Assembly: GCF_010730745.1 (NCBI RefSeq)
Contig: NZ_AP022615.1
Location: 4,836,001-4,900,000, forward strand
DNA from: Mycobacterium heidelbergense
Lineage (GTDB): Bacteria; Actinomycetota; Actinomycetes; Mycobacteriales; Mycobacteriaceae
Length of the DNA stretch: 64,000 nucleotides
Reading direction: 5' to 3'
In this document: positions 28,206 to 38,092 of the stretch, in pieces
Numbering within the stretch: the stretch's first letter is position 1
Layout of the letters: each line of letters opens with the position of its first letter
Translations under genes and position numbers: made by a program
The notes under the pieces: generated by a model
Seen by the model: the letters and a program-made list of their open reading frames with translations, nothing else
Databases searched by the model: none
Told to the model about the DNA's origin: nothing

Positions 28206-29678
28206 ATGAATGTCGTCGACATATCGCGGTGGCAGTTCGGTATCACTACCGTCTACCACTTCATCTTCGTGCCGCTCACCATCGGTCTGGCCCCGCTGAT
28301 CGCCGTCATGCAGACGGTGTGGGTGCTGACCGGTAACGCCGCGTGGTACCGCCTGACCAAGTTCTTCGGCAAGTTGTTCCTGATCAACTTCGCCATCGGC
28401 GTGGCGACCGGGATCGTCCAGGAATTCCAGTTCGGCATGAACTGGAGCGAGTACTCCCGGTTCGTCGGCGACATCTTCGGCGCGCCGCTGGCGATGGAGG
28501 GCCTGGCCGCCTTCTTCTTCGAATCCACCTTCATCGGGCTGTGGATCTTCGGCTGGAGCCGGCTGCCGCGGCTGATACACCTGGCGTGCATCTGGATCGT
28601 CGCGATCGGTGTGAACGTGTCCGCGTTCTTCATCATCGCGGCGAACTCGTTCATGCAGCACCCGGTCGGCGCGCATTACAACCCGGCGACGCACCGTGCC
28701 GAGTTGAACAGCATCGGCGCGTTGCTGTCCAATAACACCGCGCTGGCGGCGTTTTCGCACACGGTGGCCGGATCCCTATTGACCGCCGGGACATTCGTCG
28801 CCGCCGTCAGCGCCTGGTGGCTGGTGCGTTCGCGCAATGCGGCAACCGCCACCCCCGCCGCCGAATCGAACGCCCGCACCATGTTTCGCCCGGCAACCAT
28901 CCTGGGATGTTGGGTGGTGCTGATCGCCGCGGTCGGTTTGTTCTTCACCGGTGACCGCCAGGGCAAGCTGATGTTCGTCCAGCAGCCGATGAAAATGGCG
29001 TCGGCGGAATCGTTGTGCAGCACCGAAACCGATCCGAACTTCTCGATCCTGACCGTCGGCACCCACAACAACTGCGACAGCATCACACGTGTGATCGAGG
29101 TGCCCTACGTCCTGTCGTTCCTCGCCGAGGGTCGGGCCAGCGACGTCACGCTGCAGGGCGTGCGCAACATGCAGCAGGACTACGAACACCGGTTCGGGCC
29201 AAACGACTACCGGCCCAACCTGTTCGTCACCTACTGGTCGTTCCGCGCCATGATCGGGCTGCTGGCGATTCCGGTGCTGTTCGCGCTGACCGCGTTGTGG
29301 CTCACCCGCGGTGGCCGGATTCCCAACCAGCGATGGTTCTCCTGGTTCGCCCTGCTGACCATTCCGGCGCCGTTCCTCTCCAACATCTCCGGGTGGGTGT
29401 TCACCGAGATGGGCCGCCAGCCCTGGATCGTCGTCCCCAACCCGACCGGCGACCAGGAGGTCCGGCTCACCGTCCGCGAAGCCGTCTCCAACCACGCTCC
29501 CGGCATGGTCGTCACCTCGCTGGTCACGTTCACCCTGGTTTACGCGGTGCTCGCGGTCATCTGGTTCTTCCTGCTCAAGCGCTACATCGCCGAGGGGCCA
29601 CAGGAGCACGACGCGGAACCGGCCGCGCCCCACGCACCCGGCGACGACGAGGTGGCACCGCTGTCTTTCGCCTACTGA
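28206..29678 (+). CDS. cydA: Cytochrome bd ubiquinol/menaquinol oxidase subunit I
   Basis: Haem-carrying subunit of the bd terminal oxidase, 490 residues, with about nine membrane helices. Haem ligand His18 is seen in TTVYHFIFVPLT; FAIGVATGIVQEFQFGMNW is the conserved region near haem b595/d, and the periplasmic Q-loop region holds VTLQGVRNMQQDYEHRFG. It oxidises menaquinol and reduces oxygen at low oxygen tension or when the bcc-aa3 branch is blocked. It starts an operon with cydB, cydD and cydC. A palindrome of BlaI type lies just upstream, and GGGAGA is the ribosome site. Confidence 0.98.
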   Translation: MNVVDISRWQFGITTVYHFIFVPLTIGLAPLIAVMQTVWVLTGNAAWYRLTKFFGKLFLINFAIGVATGIVQEFQFGMNWSEYSRFVGDIFGAPLAMEGLAAFFFESTFIGLWIFGWSRLPRLIHLACIWIVAIGVNVSAFFIIAANSFMQHPVGAHYNPATHRAELNSIGALLSNNTALAAFSHTVAGSLLTAGTFVAAVSAWWLVRSRNAATATPAAESNARTMFRPATILGCWVVLIAAVGLFFTGDRQGKLMFVQQPMKMASAESLCSTETDPNFSILTVGTHNNCDSITRVIEVPYVLSFLAEGRASDVTLQGVRNMQQDYEHRFGPNDYRPNLFVTYWSFRAMIGLLAIPVLFALTALWLTRGGRIPNQRWFSWFALLTIPAPFLSNISGWVFTEMGRQPWIVVPNPTGDQEVRLTVREAVSNHAPGMVVTSLVTFTLVYAVLAVIWFFLLKRYIAEGPQEHDAEPAAPHAPGDDEVAPLSFAY

Positions 29679-29710
29679 CAAGGCACACCGACCCGGAAAG
29701 GAGCTGACCG

Positions 29711-30751
29711 GTGGGACTGCAGCAGTTGTGGTTCGGCATCATCGGGATGCTGTTCCTCGGTTTCTTCATCCTGGAGGGCTTCGACTTCGGCGTGGGCATG
29801 CTGATGGAGCCGTTCGCCCGCATCGGCACCGACCAACCGGAACAGCACCGCCGCACGGTGCTCAACACCATCGGGCCGGTGTGGGACGGCAACGAGGTCT
29901 GGCTGATCACCGGCGGCGCGGCGATGTTCGCCGCGTTTCCCGGGTGGTACGCCACCGTGTTCTCCACGCTCTACCTGCCGCTGCTGGCGATCCTGTTCGG
30001 CATGATCCTGCGCGCCGTGGCGATCGAGTGGCGCGGCAAGATCGACGACACGAAGTGGCGCGGCTGGGCCGATTTCGGCATCGCCGCCGGGTCGTGGCTG
30101 CCCGCCGTGTTGTGGGGAGTGGCGTTCGCCATCCTGGTCCGCGGGCTGCCGGTGGACGCCGGTGGCCACGTCCACTTGTCGATCACCGACGTGCTCAACG
30201 CCTACACGCTGCTGGGCGGTTTGGCCACCGCCGGGCTGTTCTTACTCTACGGCGCGGTGTTCGTCGCCCTAAAGACCTCGGGCCCGATCCGCGACGACGC
30301 GCATCGATTCGCGGTGTGGTTGTCGCTCCCGGTGACCGGGCTGGTTGCGGCCTTTGGGCTTTGGACGCAGCTGGCGCACGGCAAGGGCTGGACCTGGCTG
30401 GTCCTGGGGGTCGCGGTGGTCGCGCAGCTGGCGGTGGTGCTGTTGGTGTGGCGGCGCGCATCCGATGGGTGGGCGTTCGCGTGCACCGCCCTGGTCGTCG
30501 CGGCCGTGGTGATCCTGTTGTTCGGCGCGCTGTACCCGAACCTGGTCCCCTCGACGCTGAACACGCAGTGGAGCGTGACGATCTACAACGCTTCGTCGAC
30601 CCCCTACACGCTCAAGATCATGACCTGGGTGACGGGGATCATGGCTCCGGTGACGGTGGTATACCAGGCGTGGACGTATTGGGTGTTCCGGCAACGGATC
30701 TCGTCCGACCGGATACCGCCGCCGATCGGCCTGGCGAGGCGCGCGCCCTGA
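29711..30751 (+). CDS. cydB: Cytochrome bd oxidase subunit II
   Basis: A 346-residue membrane subunit with about eight to nine helices, pairing with CydA. The N-terminal signature FLGFFILEGFDFGVGML and the following GPVWDGNEVWLITGGAAMFAAFP are characteristic. The GTG at 29711 is preceded by a strong GGAAAGGAG site, 32 bases after cydA. The stop TGA at 30749-30751 is 2 bases before the cydD GTG, so the four genes form one transcript. Confidence 0.98.
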   Translation: MGLQQLWFGIIGMLFLGFFILEGFDFGVGMLMEPFARIGTDQPEQHRRTVLNTIGPVWDGNEVWLITGGAAMFAAFPGWYATVFSTLYLPLLAILFGMILRAVAIEWRGKIDDTKWRGWADFGIAAGSWLPAVLWGVAFAILVRGLPVDAGGHVHLSITDVLNAYTLLGGLATAGLFLLYGAVFVALKTSGPIRDDAHRFAVWLSLPVTGLVAAFGLWTQLAHGKGWTWLVLGVAVVAQLAVVLLVWRRASDGWAFACTALVVAAVVILLFGALYPNLVPSTLNTQWSVTIYNASSTPYTLKIMTWVTGIMAPVTVVYQAWTYWVFRQRISSDRIPPPIGLARRAP

Positions 30752-30753
30752 GC

Positions 30754-32418
30754 GTGACGGCGTCGCGGGCGCCCGTGGACCCGCGGCTGTGGCGGGCGTC
30801 GGCCGCGTTGCGACGCTACCTGGCCGCCACGGTGGGCTGCGGTGTGGTGATCTCCGGTTGTGCGATCGGTTCGGCGATCGTGCTGGCGACCGTCGTCGCC
30901 CGCGTCGTCGGCGATGTCCAGCTGAGTCCGCGGGCCTGGCTTGTACCCGTGTCAATCCTATTGGCACTGTGGGTTGTCCGCACGGTGACGCACTGGCTTC
31001 AGGCGCGCCTGGGTCAACGCGGGGCCAGCGCGGTCATCGCCGACCTCAACGGCCAGGTACTGGCGGCGGTGACCGCGCGGCAGCCCCGCGAACTGGCGGC
31101 TCAGAGTGATGCCGCCGCGGTGGTGGTCACCCGGGGCCTGGACGGGTTGCGTCCCTACTTCACCGGATACCTGCCCACGCTGCTGCTCGCCGCGATCCTG
31201 ACCCCGGCGACCGTCGCGGTGATCGCCCTCTACGACCTCAAATCGGTGGTCATCGTGGTGGTCACCCTGCCGCTGATACCGGTCTTCATGGTGCTGATCG
31301 GGCTGGCGACGGCCGACCGATCCGCGGCGGCGCTGGACGCGATGACGACGCTGCAGGCGCGATTGCTGGACCTGATCGCCGGTATCCCGACGCTGCGGGC
31401 GCTGGGCCGCGGCCGCGGCCCGGAACACCGCATCGCCGAACTCGCTGCCGCCCATCGACGTTCGGCGATGGCGACGCTGCGGATCGCATTCCTGTCGGCG
31501 CTGGTGCTCGAATTGCTGGCCACGCTGGGCGTGGCGCTGATCGCGGTGGGGATCGGTCTTCGCCTGGTGTTCGGCGAGATGACCCTGACGACCGGCCTGA
31601 CGGTGCTGCTGCTGGCGCCGGATGTGTACTGGCCGCTGCGTCGGATCGGCGTCGAATTCCATGCCGCCCAAGACGGCCGGACCGCCGCCGACAAGGCGTT
31701 CGCCCTCATCGGCGAGCCGGCCGTCCCGAGGGTCCGAAACCGGACGGTGGCCGCGCGCGGCGCGGAGATCCGCCTCGACGGGCTCAGCGTGGCGGGCCGC
31801 GACGGCCGAGCGCCACGCGAGCTCACCGCGGTGATCCAGCCCGGTCAGGTGACGGTGCTGACCGGGTGCAACGGCGCCGGCAAGAGCACCACGCTGCAGG
31901 CGATCGCCGGGCTCGCCGAGCCGTCGTCGGGCCGGGTCACCGTGGCCGGAGTCGACGTCGCCGACCTCGATCCGGCCGCGTGGTGGCGGCAGGTGTCCTG
32001 GCTGCCGCAACGCCCCGTGCTGGTCCCGGGCACCGTGCGCGACAACCTCGCGTTGCTGGGCGATCCGCCGAACCTTGAAACAGCTTGTGCCGCATCCGGT
32101 TTCGACACGGTGCTAGCCGAGCTGCCCGATGGGGTGGATACCGCGCTCGGGCGCGGCGGCGTCGGGTTGTCGCTCGGGCAACGACAACGCCTGGGCCTTG
32201 CCCGGGCGCTCGGCTCGGCGGCCGCCGTCCTGCTGCTCGACGAGCCCACCGCGCACCTGGACGCCCGCACCGAGGCGCGGGTGTTGCGGGCCATCGTCGA
32301 GCGCGCACGCGGCGGGGCGACCGTGGTCGTCGTCGGCCACCGCGAGCCCGTCATCGCGATCGGCGACCGGGTGGTCGAGGTGACCGCGGAGGCCGGGGTG
32401 CATCATGCCGCGGTCTGA
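30754..32418 (+). CDS. cydD: ABC transporter CydD (thiol exporter for bd oxidase assembly)
   Basis: A 554-residue half-transporter: an ABC membrane domain with six helices (about 25-320) and a nucleotide-binding domain with Walker A GCNGAGKST near residue 370, signature LSLGQRQRLGLARAL and Walker B VLLLDEPTAHLD. The CydDC heterodimer exports cysteine/glutathione-like thiols or moves haem, and is required to assemble cytochrome bd. The Gln in LSLGQ in place of the usual LSGGQ is typical for the degenerate partner. The GTG at 30754 follows the cydB stop directly. Its end overlaps cydC by 14 bases. Confidence 0.95.
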   Translation: MTASRAPVDPRLWRASAALRRYLAATVGCGVVISGCAIGSAIVLATVVARVVGDVQLSPRAWLVPVSILLALWVVRTVTHWLQARLGQRGASAVIADLNGQVLAAVTARQPRELAAQSDAAAVVVTRGLDGLRPYFTGYLPTLLLAAILTPATVAVIALYDLKSVVIVVVTLPLIPVFMVLIGLATADRSAAALDAMTTLQARLLDLIAGIPTLRALGRGRGPEHRIAELAAAHRRSAMATLRIAFLSALVLELLATLGVALIAVGIGLRLVFGEMTLTTGLTVLLLAPDVYWPLRRIGVEFHAAQDGRTAADKAFALIGEPAVPRVRNRTVAARGAEIRLDGLSVAGRDGRAPRELTAVIQPGQVTVLTGCNGAGKSTTLQAIAGLAEPSSGRVTVAGVDVADLDPAAWWRQVSWLPQRPVLVPGTVRDNLALLGDPPNLETACAASGFDTVLAELPDGVDTALGRGGVGLSLGQRQRLGLARALGSAAAVLLLDEPTAHLDARTEARVLRAIVERARGGATVVVVGHREPVIAIGDRVVEVTAEAGVHHAAV

Positions 32419-34099
32419 CAACGCCGCAGCGGCGATCGCAAGCGCGGCGAAGCCGGGCGAAGCGGGTCGCCGCCAAAACGCCGCAGCCGTCGCAAGCCTG
32501 CTGCGCCCACGGCTACCACGGCTCCTGGCGGCCATCGCGCTGGGGGTGCTGTCGCTGGGCAGCGCGCTGGCGCTGGCCGGTTTCTCGGCGTGGCTGATCA
32601 CGCGGGCCTGGCAGATGCCGCCCGTACTGGACCTGTCGGTCGCGGTCGTCGCCGTGCGCACGTTCGCGATTTCGCGGGGCGTGTTGCACTACTGCGAGCG
32701 GCTGGCCACCCACGACACCGCCCTGCGCGCGGCCGGCACCGCCCGCTCGGAGATCTACCGTCGGCTGGCCCACGGATCGGCGTCGGCCGCCGTCCGGCTG
32801 CACAGCGGCGAGCTGGTGGCACGCGTCGGCGCCGACGTCGACGAGCTGGCCAACGTGTTGGTGCGCGCCGTGGTGCCGATCGGCGTCGCGGCGGTGCTCG
32901 GGCTGGCGGCGACCGCGGTGGTCGCGGCCATTTCGCTGCCGGCCGCCACGGTGCTGGCGATCTGCCTGTTGATCGCCGGCCTCGTCGCTCCCCGGCTGGC
33001 CGGCAGGGCCGCCGCCACGCAGGAGGCGGTTGCCCGCCAACACCATTCCGACCGGGACACCGCGGCGATGATCGCCCTCGAACACGCGCCGGAGCTTCGC
33101 GTCGCCGGCGCACTGCCCAATGTCATCGCCGAATCGCAACGCCGCCACCATGGTTGGGGCGACGCCCTGGACGCCGCCGCCAGGCCAGCCGCCATCGCCG
33201 AGGCGATGCCGACGGCGGCGATCGGGGCCAGCGTGCTCGGCGCGGTGGCGGCCGGGATCGGGTTGGCGCACACGGTCGCGCCCACCACGCTGGCCATCCT
33301 GATGTTGTTGCCGCTGTCCGCGTTCGAGGCAACGACGCCCCTGCCGGCCGCCGCCGTCCAGCTGACGCGGTCGCGGATCGCCGCGCGTCGCCTGCTGGAG
33401 CTGGTTCCGCCCGACCGCGCGACCGAACCCCACAAGCCGGCGAGACCCGTTGGCCGCGGGCGCCTATCCGTCGATGTCCGTTCGGGTCACGCGGGCGCGG
33501 CGCGGCCGATCCGGGTTGAACTCGACCTGCCGCCGGGCGCCCGGCTGGCCGTCACCGGGGCCAGCGGTTCGGGTAAGACGACGCTGCTGATGACGCTCGC
33601 CGGGCTGATGCCCCCGCTCGACGGGCGGGTGCTGCTGGACGGAACCGACCTGGCCCGGTTCGACGAGGACGAATTACACCGCGCCGTCAGCTTTTTCGCG
33701 GAGGACGCGCACGTCTTCGCCACCACCGTCCGCGACAACATGCTGGTGGCCCGCGGGGACTGCGGCGACGGCGAGGTGACGGCGGCGCTGCGTGCCGTCG
33801 GCCTCGGCGGGTGGCTCGAGAGCCTGCCCGAAGGCCTGTCGACGGTGTTGACCGGTGGCGCGCAAGCGCTTTCGGCGGGCCAGCGCAGGAGGTTGCTGCT
33901 GGCTCGGGCCATGATCTCCCCCGCCCGGATCGTGCTGCTCGACGAGCCGACCGAACACCTCGACGCGGCCGATGCCGAACGGATCCTCCGCGATCTGCTG
34001 GGGCAGGACTCGCGGCTGATGCCCGAGCAGAGAACCGTTGTGGTGGCGACCCACCACCTGCCCGAAGGGGTTGGCTGTCGCCAACTGCACGTCGGATAG
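32405..34099 (+). CDS. cydC: ABC transporter CydC
   Basis: A 564-residue partner of CydD. The membrane domain spans about 35-310 with LALAGFSAWLITRAW at its start; the nucleotide-binding domain has Walker A GASGSGKTT near residue 382, signature-like LSAGQRRRLLLARAM and Walker B IVLLDEPTEHLD. In M. tuberculosis cydC is annotated separately from cydD or as a fused gene in some genomes; here the two are separate with a 14-base overlap. The last gene of the bd oxidase operon, convergent with the DUF2156 gene 9 bases away. Confidence 0.95.
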   Translation: MPRSDNAAAAIASAAKPGEAGRRQNAAAVASLLRPRLPRLLAAIALGVLSLGSALALAGFSAWLITRAWQMPPVLDLSVAVVAVRTFAISRGVLHYCERLATHDTALRAAGTARSEIYRRLAHGSASAAVRLHSGELVARVGADVDELANVLVRAVVPIGVAAVLGLAATAVVAAISLPAATVLAICLLIAGLVAPRLAGRAAATQEAVARQHHSDRDTAAMIALEHAPELRVAGALPNVIAESQRRHHGWGDALDAAARPAAIAEAMPTAAIGASVLGAVAAGIGLAHTVAPTTLAILMLLPLSAFEATTPLPAAAVQLTRSRIAARRLLELVPPDRATEPHKPARPVGRGRLSVDVRSGHAGAARPIRVELDLPPGARLAVTGASGSGKTTLLMTLAGLMPPLDGRVLLDGTDLARFDEDELHRAVSFFAEDAHVFATTVRDNMLVARGDCGDGEVTAALRAVGLGGWLESLPEGLSTVLTGGAQALSAGQRRRLLLARAMISPARIVLLDEPTEHLDAADAERILRDLLGQDSRLMPEQRTVVVATHHLPEGVGCRQLHVG

Positions 34100-34107
34100 G
34101 CGTTCGC

Positions 34108-35505
34108 TCAGAGGTGTCGCCGGCGCGGCAGGAACTCCAGCGTCAACAGCACGAACACCAGGGGAAGCAGCTGGGTCATCGAGATCAGCGCGTAGCGCCG
34201 CCCGTCCATCGCGTGGAACTTGCGCACGTATCGGTACAACGACTCCAGCGCGATCAGCGGGTCGAGGATATGGATCGAGCGGTAGAAGACGCGCTGCAGC
34301 CGGCCGCGGTCCTTGTCCTCGAAGATCTCCGGGAACGCCGCGAACGAGAGCGACACCCGTTGCGCCCCAGCCTCTTTGGCGGCCATGATCATGTCGACGC
34401 TGAGTCGCTCGTCGATCCCGTTGGGCGCCCCGCGGCGACGCCACGGGACGTCGAGGGTGATGTCGGCGCCGCCACCGGCGGTCGCATACCGGTGGAAACC
34501 CTGCACCCGTCCCGTGGCGTCCCTCGCGATGATCAGCCGTATTCCGGGAAATCGGCCCTCCAGCACGCCGTCGAGATTCATGTAGAAGCCGCGATCGGTG
34601 TGCGCGCCGCTGGGCGACGCCCGCACCACGTCGGCCAGCTCCGCGAGCCGGCGATCGTCGAGTCCCTGCTCCGCCACGATCTCGGTGGTGATGCCGGAGT
34701 TGTGGGTGCGCTTGACCGCCTGGCGCAGGTTGCGGAACTTGCGGCCCACCATCTCAAAGCCGGACACGTCGACGACGACGTCGCGGCCGATCGGTATCGC
34801 CCGCAGCGATTGGCCGAGCACCGCCGGGTCGCTCCACAGCTCGAGTCGCCGCTCGCCGCAACCCACCACCGCGATTCGCCAGCCATGGGTGTGACATGTG
34901 GCGGCGAAGTCGGCGACCAACTCGGGGAACTCACCTTCGTCGCCGACGGGATCCCCGCCGACCACGGCGTATCCCAACCGTGTCCGATACGCCAGCGCGG
35001 CACGGCCGTCCGCGGTGAAGTGGTAGCACTTGCCCGTCTGCATGGCGAACGGCGCCAACGGGTCGTCGCTGGTGGCATTGATCAACGCCCACATCCGGGG
35101 CAGGTCCTCGGGTCGCGGATGCGCCGACGTCGGCCACATCAGCGCCATCCCCGAGCCGACGATCAGCCCGTCGGCCAGCAGGTCGAAGGACAACACGTGG
35201 GAGCCGAAGCCCGCCAGCACGAAAAAGGCGGCGGCCGCTGCGTGCATCGCCGTCACCGGGCGGCCCAGGAAGATACCGCGAGCGATGAACGCCACCGCAC
35301 CCAGAATCGTCAGCGACCAGCCCAGCCGGCCGGTGTATTGCCATTCCGGCTGGTGGTGGTGGCGGGCAAGCACGACGATGAGCCAACCCGCCGCGCAAAT
35401 CAAGGCCAACGCCCCGATCCACCGCGCCGCGAGCGAATCGACGTGCACGACAACGCGTTCGCGCGCGCGGGACTTCGCTACGACGTCGACCGGCGGCCCG
35501 TTCAC
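34108..35505 (-). CDS. Membrane protein with DUF2156 (LPG-synthase-like GNAT) domain
   Basis: A 465-residue protein. About four to five hydrophobic segments lie in the first 130 residues, then a DUF2156 domain of the type found at the C-terminus of MprF and LysX, with tandem GNAT-like folds (KCYHFTADGRAALAYRTRLGYAVVGGDPVG, VGRKFRNLRQAVKRTHNSG). It might move an aminoacyl group from tRNA to a lipid, but the acceptor is unknown. It corresponds to Rv1619. I prefer the GTG at 35505 because GGGAGG lies 5 bases before it; a TTG at 35529 is in frame too. Confidence 0.85.
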   Translation of the reverse strand: MNGPPVDVVAKSRARERVVVHVDSLAARWIGALALICAAGWLIVVLARHHHQPEWQYTGRLGWSLTILGAVAFIARGIFLGRPVTAMHAAAAAFFVLAGFGSHVLSFDLLADGLIVGSGMALMWPTSAHPRPEDLPRMWALINATSDDPLAPFAMQTGKCYHFTADGRAALAYRTRLGYAVVGGDPVGDEGEFPELVADFAATCHTHGWRIAVVGCGERRLELWSDPAVLGQSLRAIPIGRDVVVDVSGFEMVGRKFRNLRQAVKRTHNSGITTEIVAEQGLDDRRLAELADVVRASPSGAHTDRGFYMNLDGVLEGRFPGIRLIIARDATGRVQGFHRYATAGGGADITLDVPWRRRGAPNGIDERLSVDMIMAAKEAGAQRVSLSFAAFPEIFEDKDRGRLQRVFYRSIHILDPLIALESLYRYVRKFHAMDGRRYALISMTQLLPLVFVLLTLEFLPRRRHL

Positions 35506-35638
35506 TCTCACCTCCCGATGCGCTGGCAAGCAGCGGGGCGGCCGTCTGCCGCCTCTGCATCGAATACCCGGCTGATAGGAACTTACGCCTGATCGCGGCC
35601 GTGCCGGGCCGAAATCCTGCGGGTATCCCGTCCACTGT

Positions 35639-36538
35639 CTATCGGCGAGGCGGCGGAAAGTATTTCAGCAGGCCTTCTTGCACCACCGTGGCGATGACGT
35701 GCCCGGAGCGATCGAAGAAATGCCCGGTGCCGAGCCCACGCGAATCGGCGGCCACCGGCGACGACGTCGAATACAGCACCCAGTCGTCGAAGTTGACCTG
35801 CCGGTGAAACCACACGGAATGGTTGGCGGACGCGGCAAAGATGCGGTCGAACCCCCACGACAGCCCATGGGTGGTGATGACCGAGTCCAGCACCGTGGTA
35901 TCGGAGGAATACACCATGGTCGCGGTGTGCAGCACCGGATCGTCGGGCATCGAGCCCAGCGCCTTGACCCAGACCCTGTTGTGGGCAAGCCGCTCACCCT
36001 TGTCCCGCATCACCCAGGCCGGGTCGTTGGTGTAGCGCCACTCGATCGGCTGCAGGGCGTTGACGAAGTGCGGGACGGTTTCCTCGTAGCCGCGCAACAA
36101 CTCGCCGATCGATGGCCGCGTATCAGGCTGCGGCACCGGCGGCGGCTCGACGGCGTGCTCGAGGCCGGCGCCGCCGGACATGTACGAGATCATCGCCGAG
36201 GACAACAGCACGCCGCCCTGCACCGCGTCGACGCGCCGATTGGCGAAGCGCCGCTCGTCGCGCAGCCGCACCACGTGGAATTCGATGTCCTTGGCGGTGT
36301 CGCCACCGTTGATGAAGTGCACCGACAGCGCGCTGGGCGGCAGGTCGTCCCTCTTCAGCGTGCGGCTGCTGGCCACGAACGATTGCGCCATGAGCTGCCC
36401 GCCGAAGGTCCGCATCGGGTTCTTGCTGGGATGGGTTCCGATGAACAGGTCGTCGGCGGCGCGGTTGAGGTCGAGTATCGCCAGCAGTTCGTCGAAATCT
36501 CGGGCGTTCGGCTCCTGGGCCTCACAGCCGACCGGCAC
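35639..36538 (-). CDS. tesB: Acyl-CoA thioesterase II
   Basis: A 299-residue double hot-dog thioesterase that hydrolyses medium and long acyl-CoA esters. Conserved points: RTFGGQLMAQSFVAS near residue 45, VHFINGGDTAKDIEF in the first hot-dog, and a second hot-dog with SDTTVLDSV and WFHRQVNFDDWVLY, which holds the catalytic Asp and Thr/Gln set. It is known as tesB1 (Rv1618) in M. tuberculosis. The GTG at 36538 is preceded by AGAGGAG at good spacing. It follows pyk on the same strand, 72 bases away. Confidence 0.94.
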   Translation of the reverse strand: MPVGCEAQEPNARDFDELLAILDLNRAADDLFIGTHPSKNPMRTFGGQLMAQSFVASSRTLKRDDLPPSALSVHFINGGDTAKDIEFHVVRLRDERRFANRRVDAVQGGVLLSSAMISYMSGGAGLEHAVEPPPVPQPDTRPSIGELLRGYEETVPHFVNALQPIEWRYTNDPAWVMRDKGERLAHNRVWVKALGSMPDDPVLHTATMVYSSDTTVLDSVITTHGLSWGFDRIFAASANHSVWFHRQVNFDDWVLYSTSSPVAADSRGLGTGHFFDRSGHVIATVVQEGLLKYFPPPRR

Positions 36539-36610
36539 AAGCTCTCCTCTGGGCTGGTTAAATCGCCCGACTCCGCCTCAGGCCGCTGCGCGGCCCGCAT
36601 CGTCGCCGGG

Positions 36611-38029
36611 CTAGACGTCGTCCTCGCCGATCCGGTGCACATGGATCAGGTTGGTCGAGCCTACTGTGCCAGGCGGTGCGCCGGCGACGATGACCACCAG
36701 GTCGCCGCGCTTGTAGCGACCCAGTTCGAGCAGCGACTTGTCGACCTGGCGGATCATGCCGTCGGTCGAGGTCATCATCGGGACGATGAACGTCTCGGTG
36801 CCCCACGTCATGGCGAGCTGGCTGCGCACCTCGGGCCACGCGGTGAAGGCGAGCAGCGGCAGCGGGGTGTGCAGGCGCGCCAGTCGCTTCACGGTGTCGC
36901 CGGATTGGGTGAACGCGACCAGGGCCTTGGCGTCGAGCCGCTCGCCGATGTCGCGGGCGGCGTAGGAGATGACCCCGCGCTTGGTGCGCGGCACGTGGGC
37001 CAACGGCGGGGCCGCGGTGGAGTTCTCCTCGACCGCGCACACGATCCGCGACATCGTCCGCACGGCCGCCAGCGGATGTTTCCCCACCGAGGTCTCCCCC
37101 GACAGCATCAGCGCGTCGGCGCCGTCGAGCACGGCATTGGCCACATCGGAGGCCTCGGCCCGCGTCGGCCGCGAGTTTTCGATCATCGAGTCGAGCATCT
37201 GGGTCGCCACGATGACGGGTTTGGCGTTCTCCCTGGCCATCTGGATGGCCCGCTTCTGCACCAGCGGAACCTCTTCCAGCGGCAGCTCGACACCCAGGTC
37301 GCCACGCGCCACCATGATGCCGTCAAAGGCCAGCACGATCGCTTCGAGATTGTCGACGGCTTCTGGCTTCTCCAGCTTGGCGATCACCGGCACCCGCCGC
37401 CCGATCCGATCCATCACCTCGTGCACCAGCTCAACGTCGGACGGCGACCGCACGAAGGACAGCGCGACCAGGTCGACACCAAGGTCGAGCGCGAAGTTGA
37501 GATCGTCGATGTCCTTGTCCGACAAGGCCGGTGCGGACACGTTCATGCCCGGCAGCGACATGCCCTTGTTGTTGCTGACCGGACCGCCCTCGACGACGGT
37601 GCAGATCACGTCGTCGCCGTCGATGTCGTCGACCACCAGCCCGACCTTGCCGTCGTCGACCAGGACCCGGTCGCCGACCGCGGCGTCCCTGGCCAGCCTT
37701 TTGTACGTGGTCGACACCCGGTCATGGCTGCCTTCGCAGTCGGCGGCGGTGATCCGGATGGTTTCACCGTCGGCCCAGAACGTGGGCCCCGTGGCGAAGC
37801 GCCCCAGCCGGATCTTGGGACCCTGCAGGTCGGCGAGCACCCCGACCGCACGGCCCGTCGCGTCCGACGCCGCCCGCACCCGGTCGTAGGCGGCCTTGTG
37901 ATCGGCGTGGTCGCCGTGACTGAAGTTCATTCGAGCGACGTCCATTCCGGCCTCTACCAGCGCCAGAATCAGCTCGTCGGAATTAGTTGCAGGGCCAAGG
38001 GTGCAGACGATCTTCCCGCGTCTACTCAC
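36611..38029 (-). CDS. pyk: Pyruvate kinase
   Basis: Final ATP-forming step of glycolysis. The 472 residues match the mycobacterial enzyme. Signatures: RRGKIVCTLGPATNS at the start, MNFSHGDHADH near residue 35, the active-site stretch IAKLEKPEAVDNLEAI with catalytic Lys near residue 212, MVARGDLGVELP, and VATQMLDSMIENSRPTRAEASDVANAV. The GTG at 38029 is chosen since upstream residues are unlike the family. In M. tuberculosis the enzyme is allosterically controlled by glucose 6-phosphate and AMP. Confidence 0.97.
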   Translation of the reverse strand: MSRRGKIVCTLGPATNSDELILALVEAGMDVARMNFSHGDHADHKAAYDRVRAASDATGRAVGVLADLQGPKIRLGRFATGPTFWADGETIRITAADCEGSHDRVSTTYKRLARDAAVGDRVLVDDGKVGLVVDDIDGDDVICTVVEGGPVSNNKGMSLPGMNVSAPALSDKDIDDLNFALDLGVDLVALSFVRSPSDVELVHEVMDRIGRRVPVIAKLEKPEAVDNLEAIVLAFDGIMVARGDLGVELPLEEVPLVQKRAIQMARENAKPVIVATQMLDSMIENSRPTRAEASDVANAVLDGADALMLSGETSVGKHPLAAVRTMSRIVCAVEENSTAAPPLAHVPRTKRGVISYAARDIGERLDAKALVAFTQSGDTVKRLARLHTPLPLLAFTAWPEVRSQLAMTWGTETFIVPMMTSTDGMIRQVDKSLLELGRYKRGDLVVIVAGAPPGTVGSTNLIHVHRIGEDDV

Positions 38030-38092
38030 GCCGAACCAGCATAGTCGTGCGGGATCACGGCAGCCCGAGTTCACCGATTCGACGCACCCCGG

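Noticed and set aside
29728..30753. Upstream extension of cydD through the whole of cydB
   Set aside because: Open frame by chance; the GTG at 30754 after the cydB stop gives the family N-terminus.
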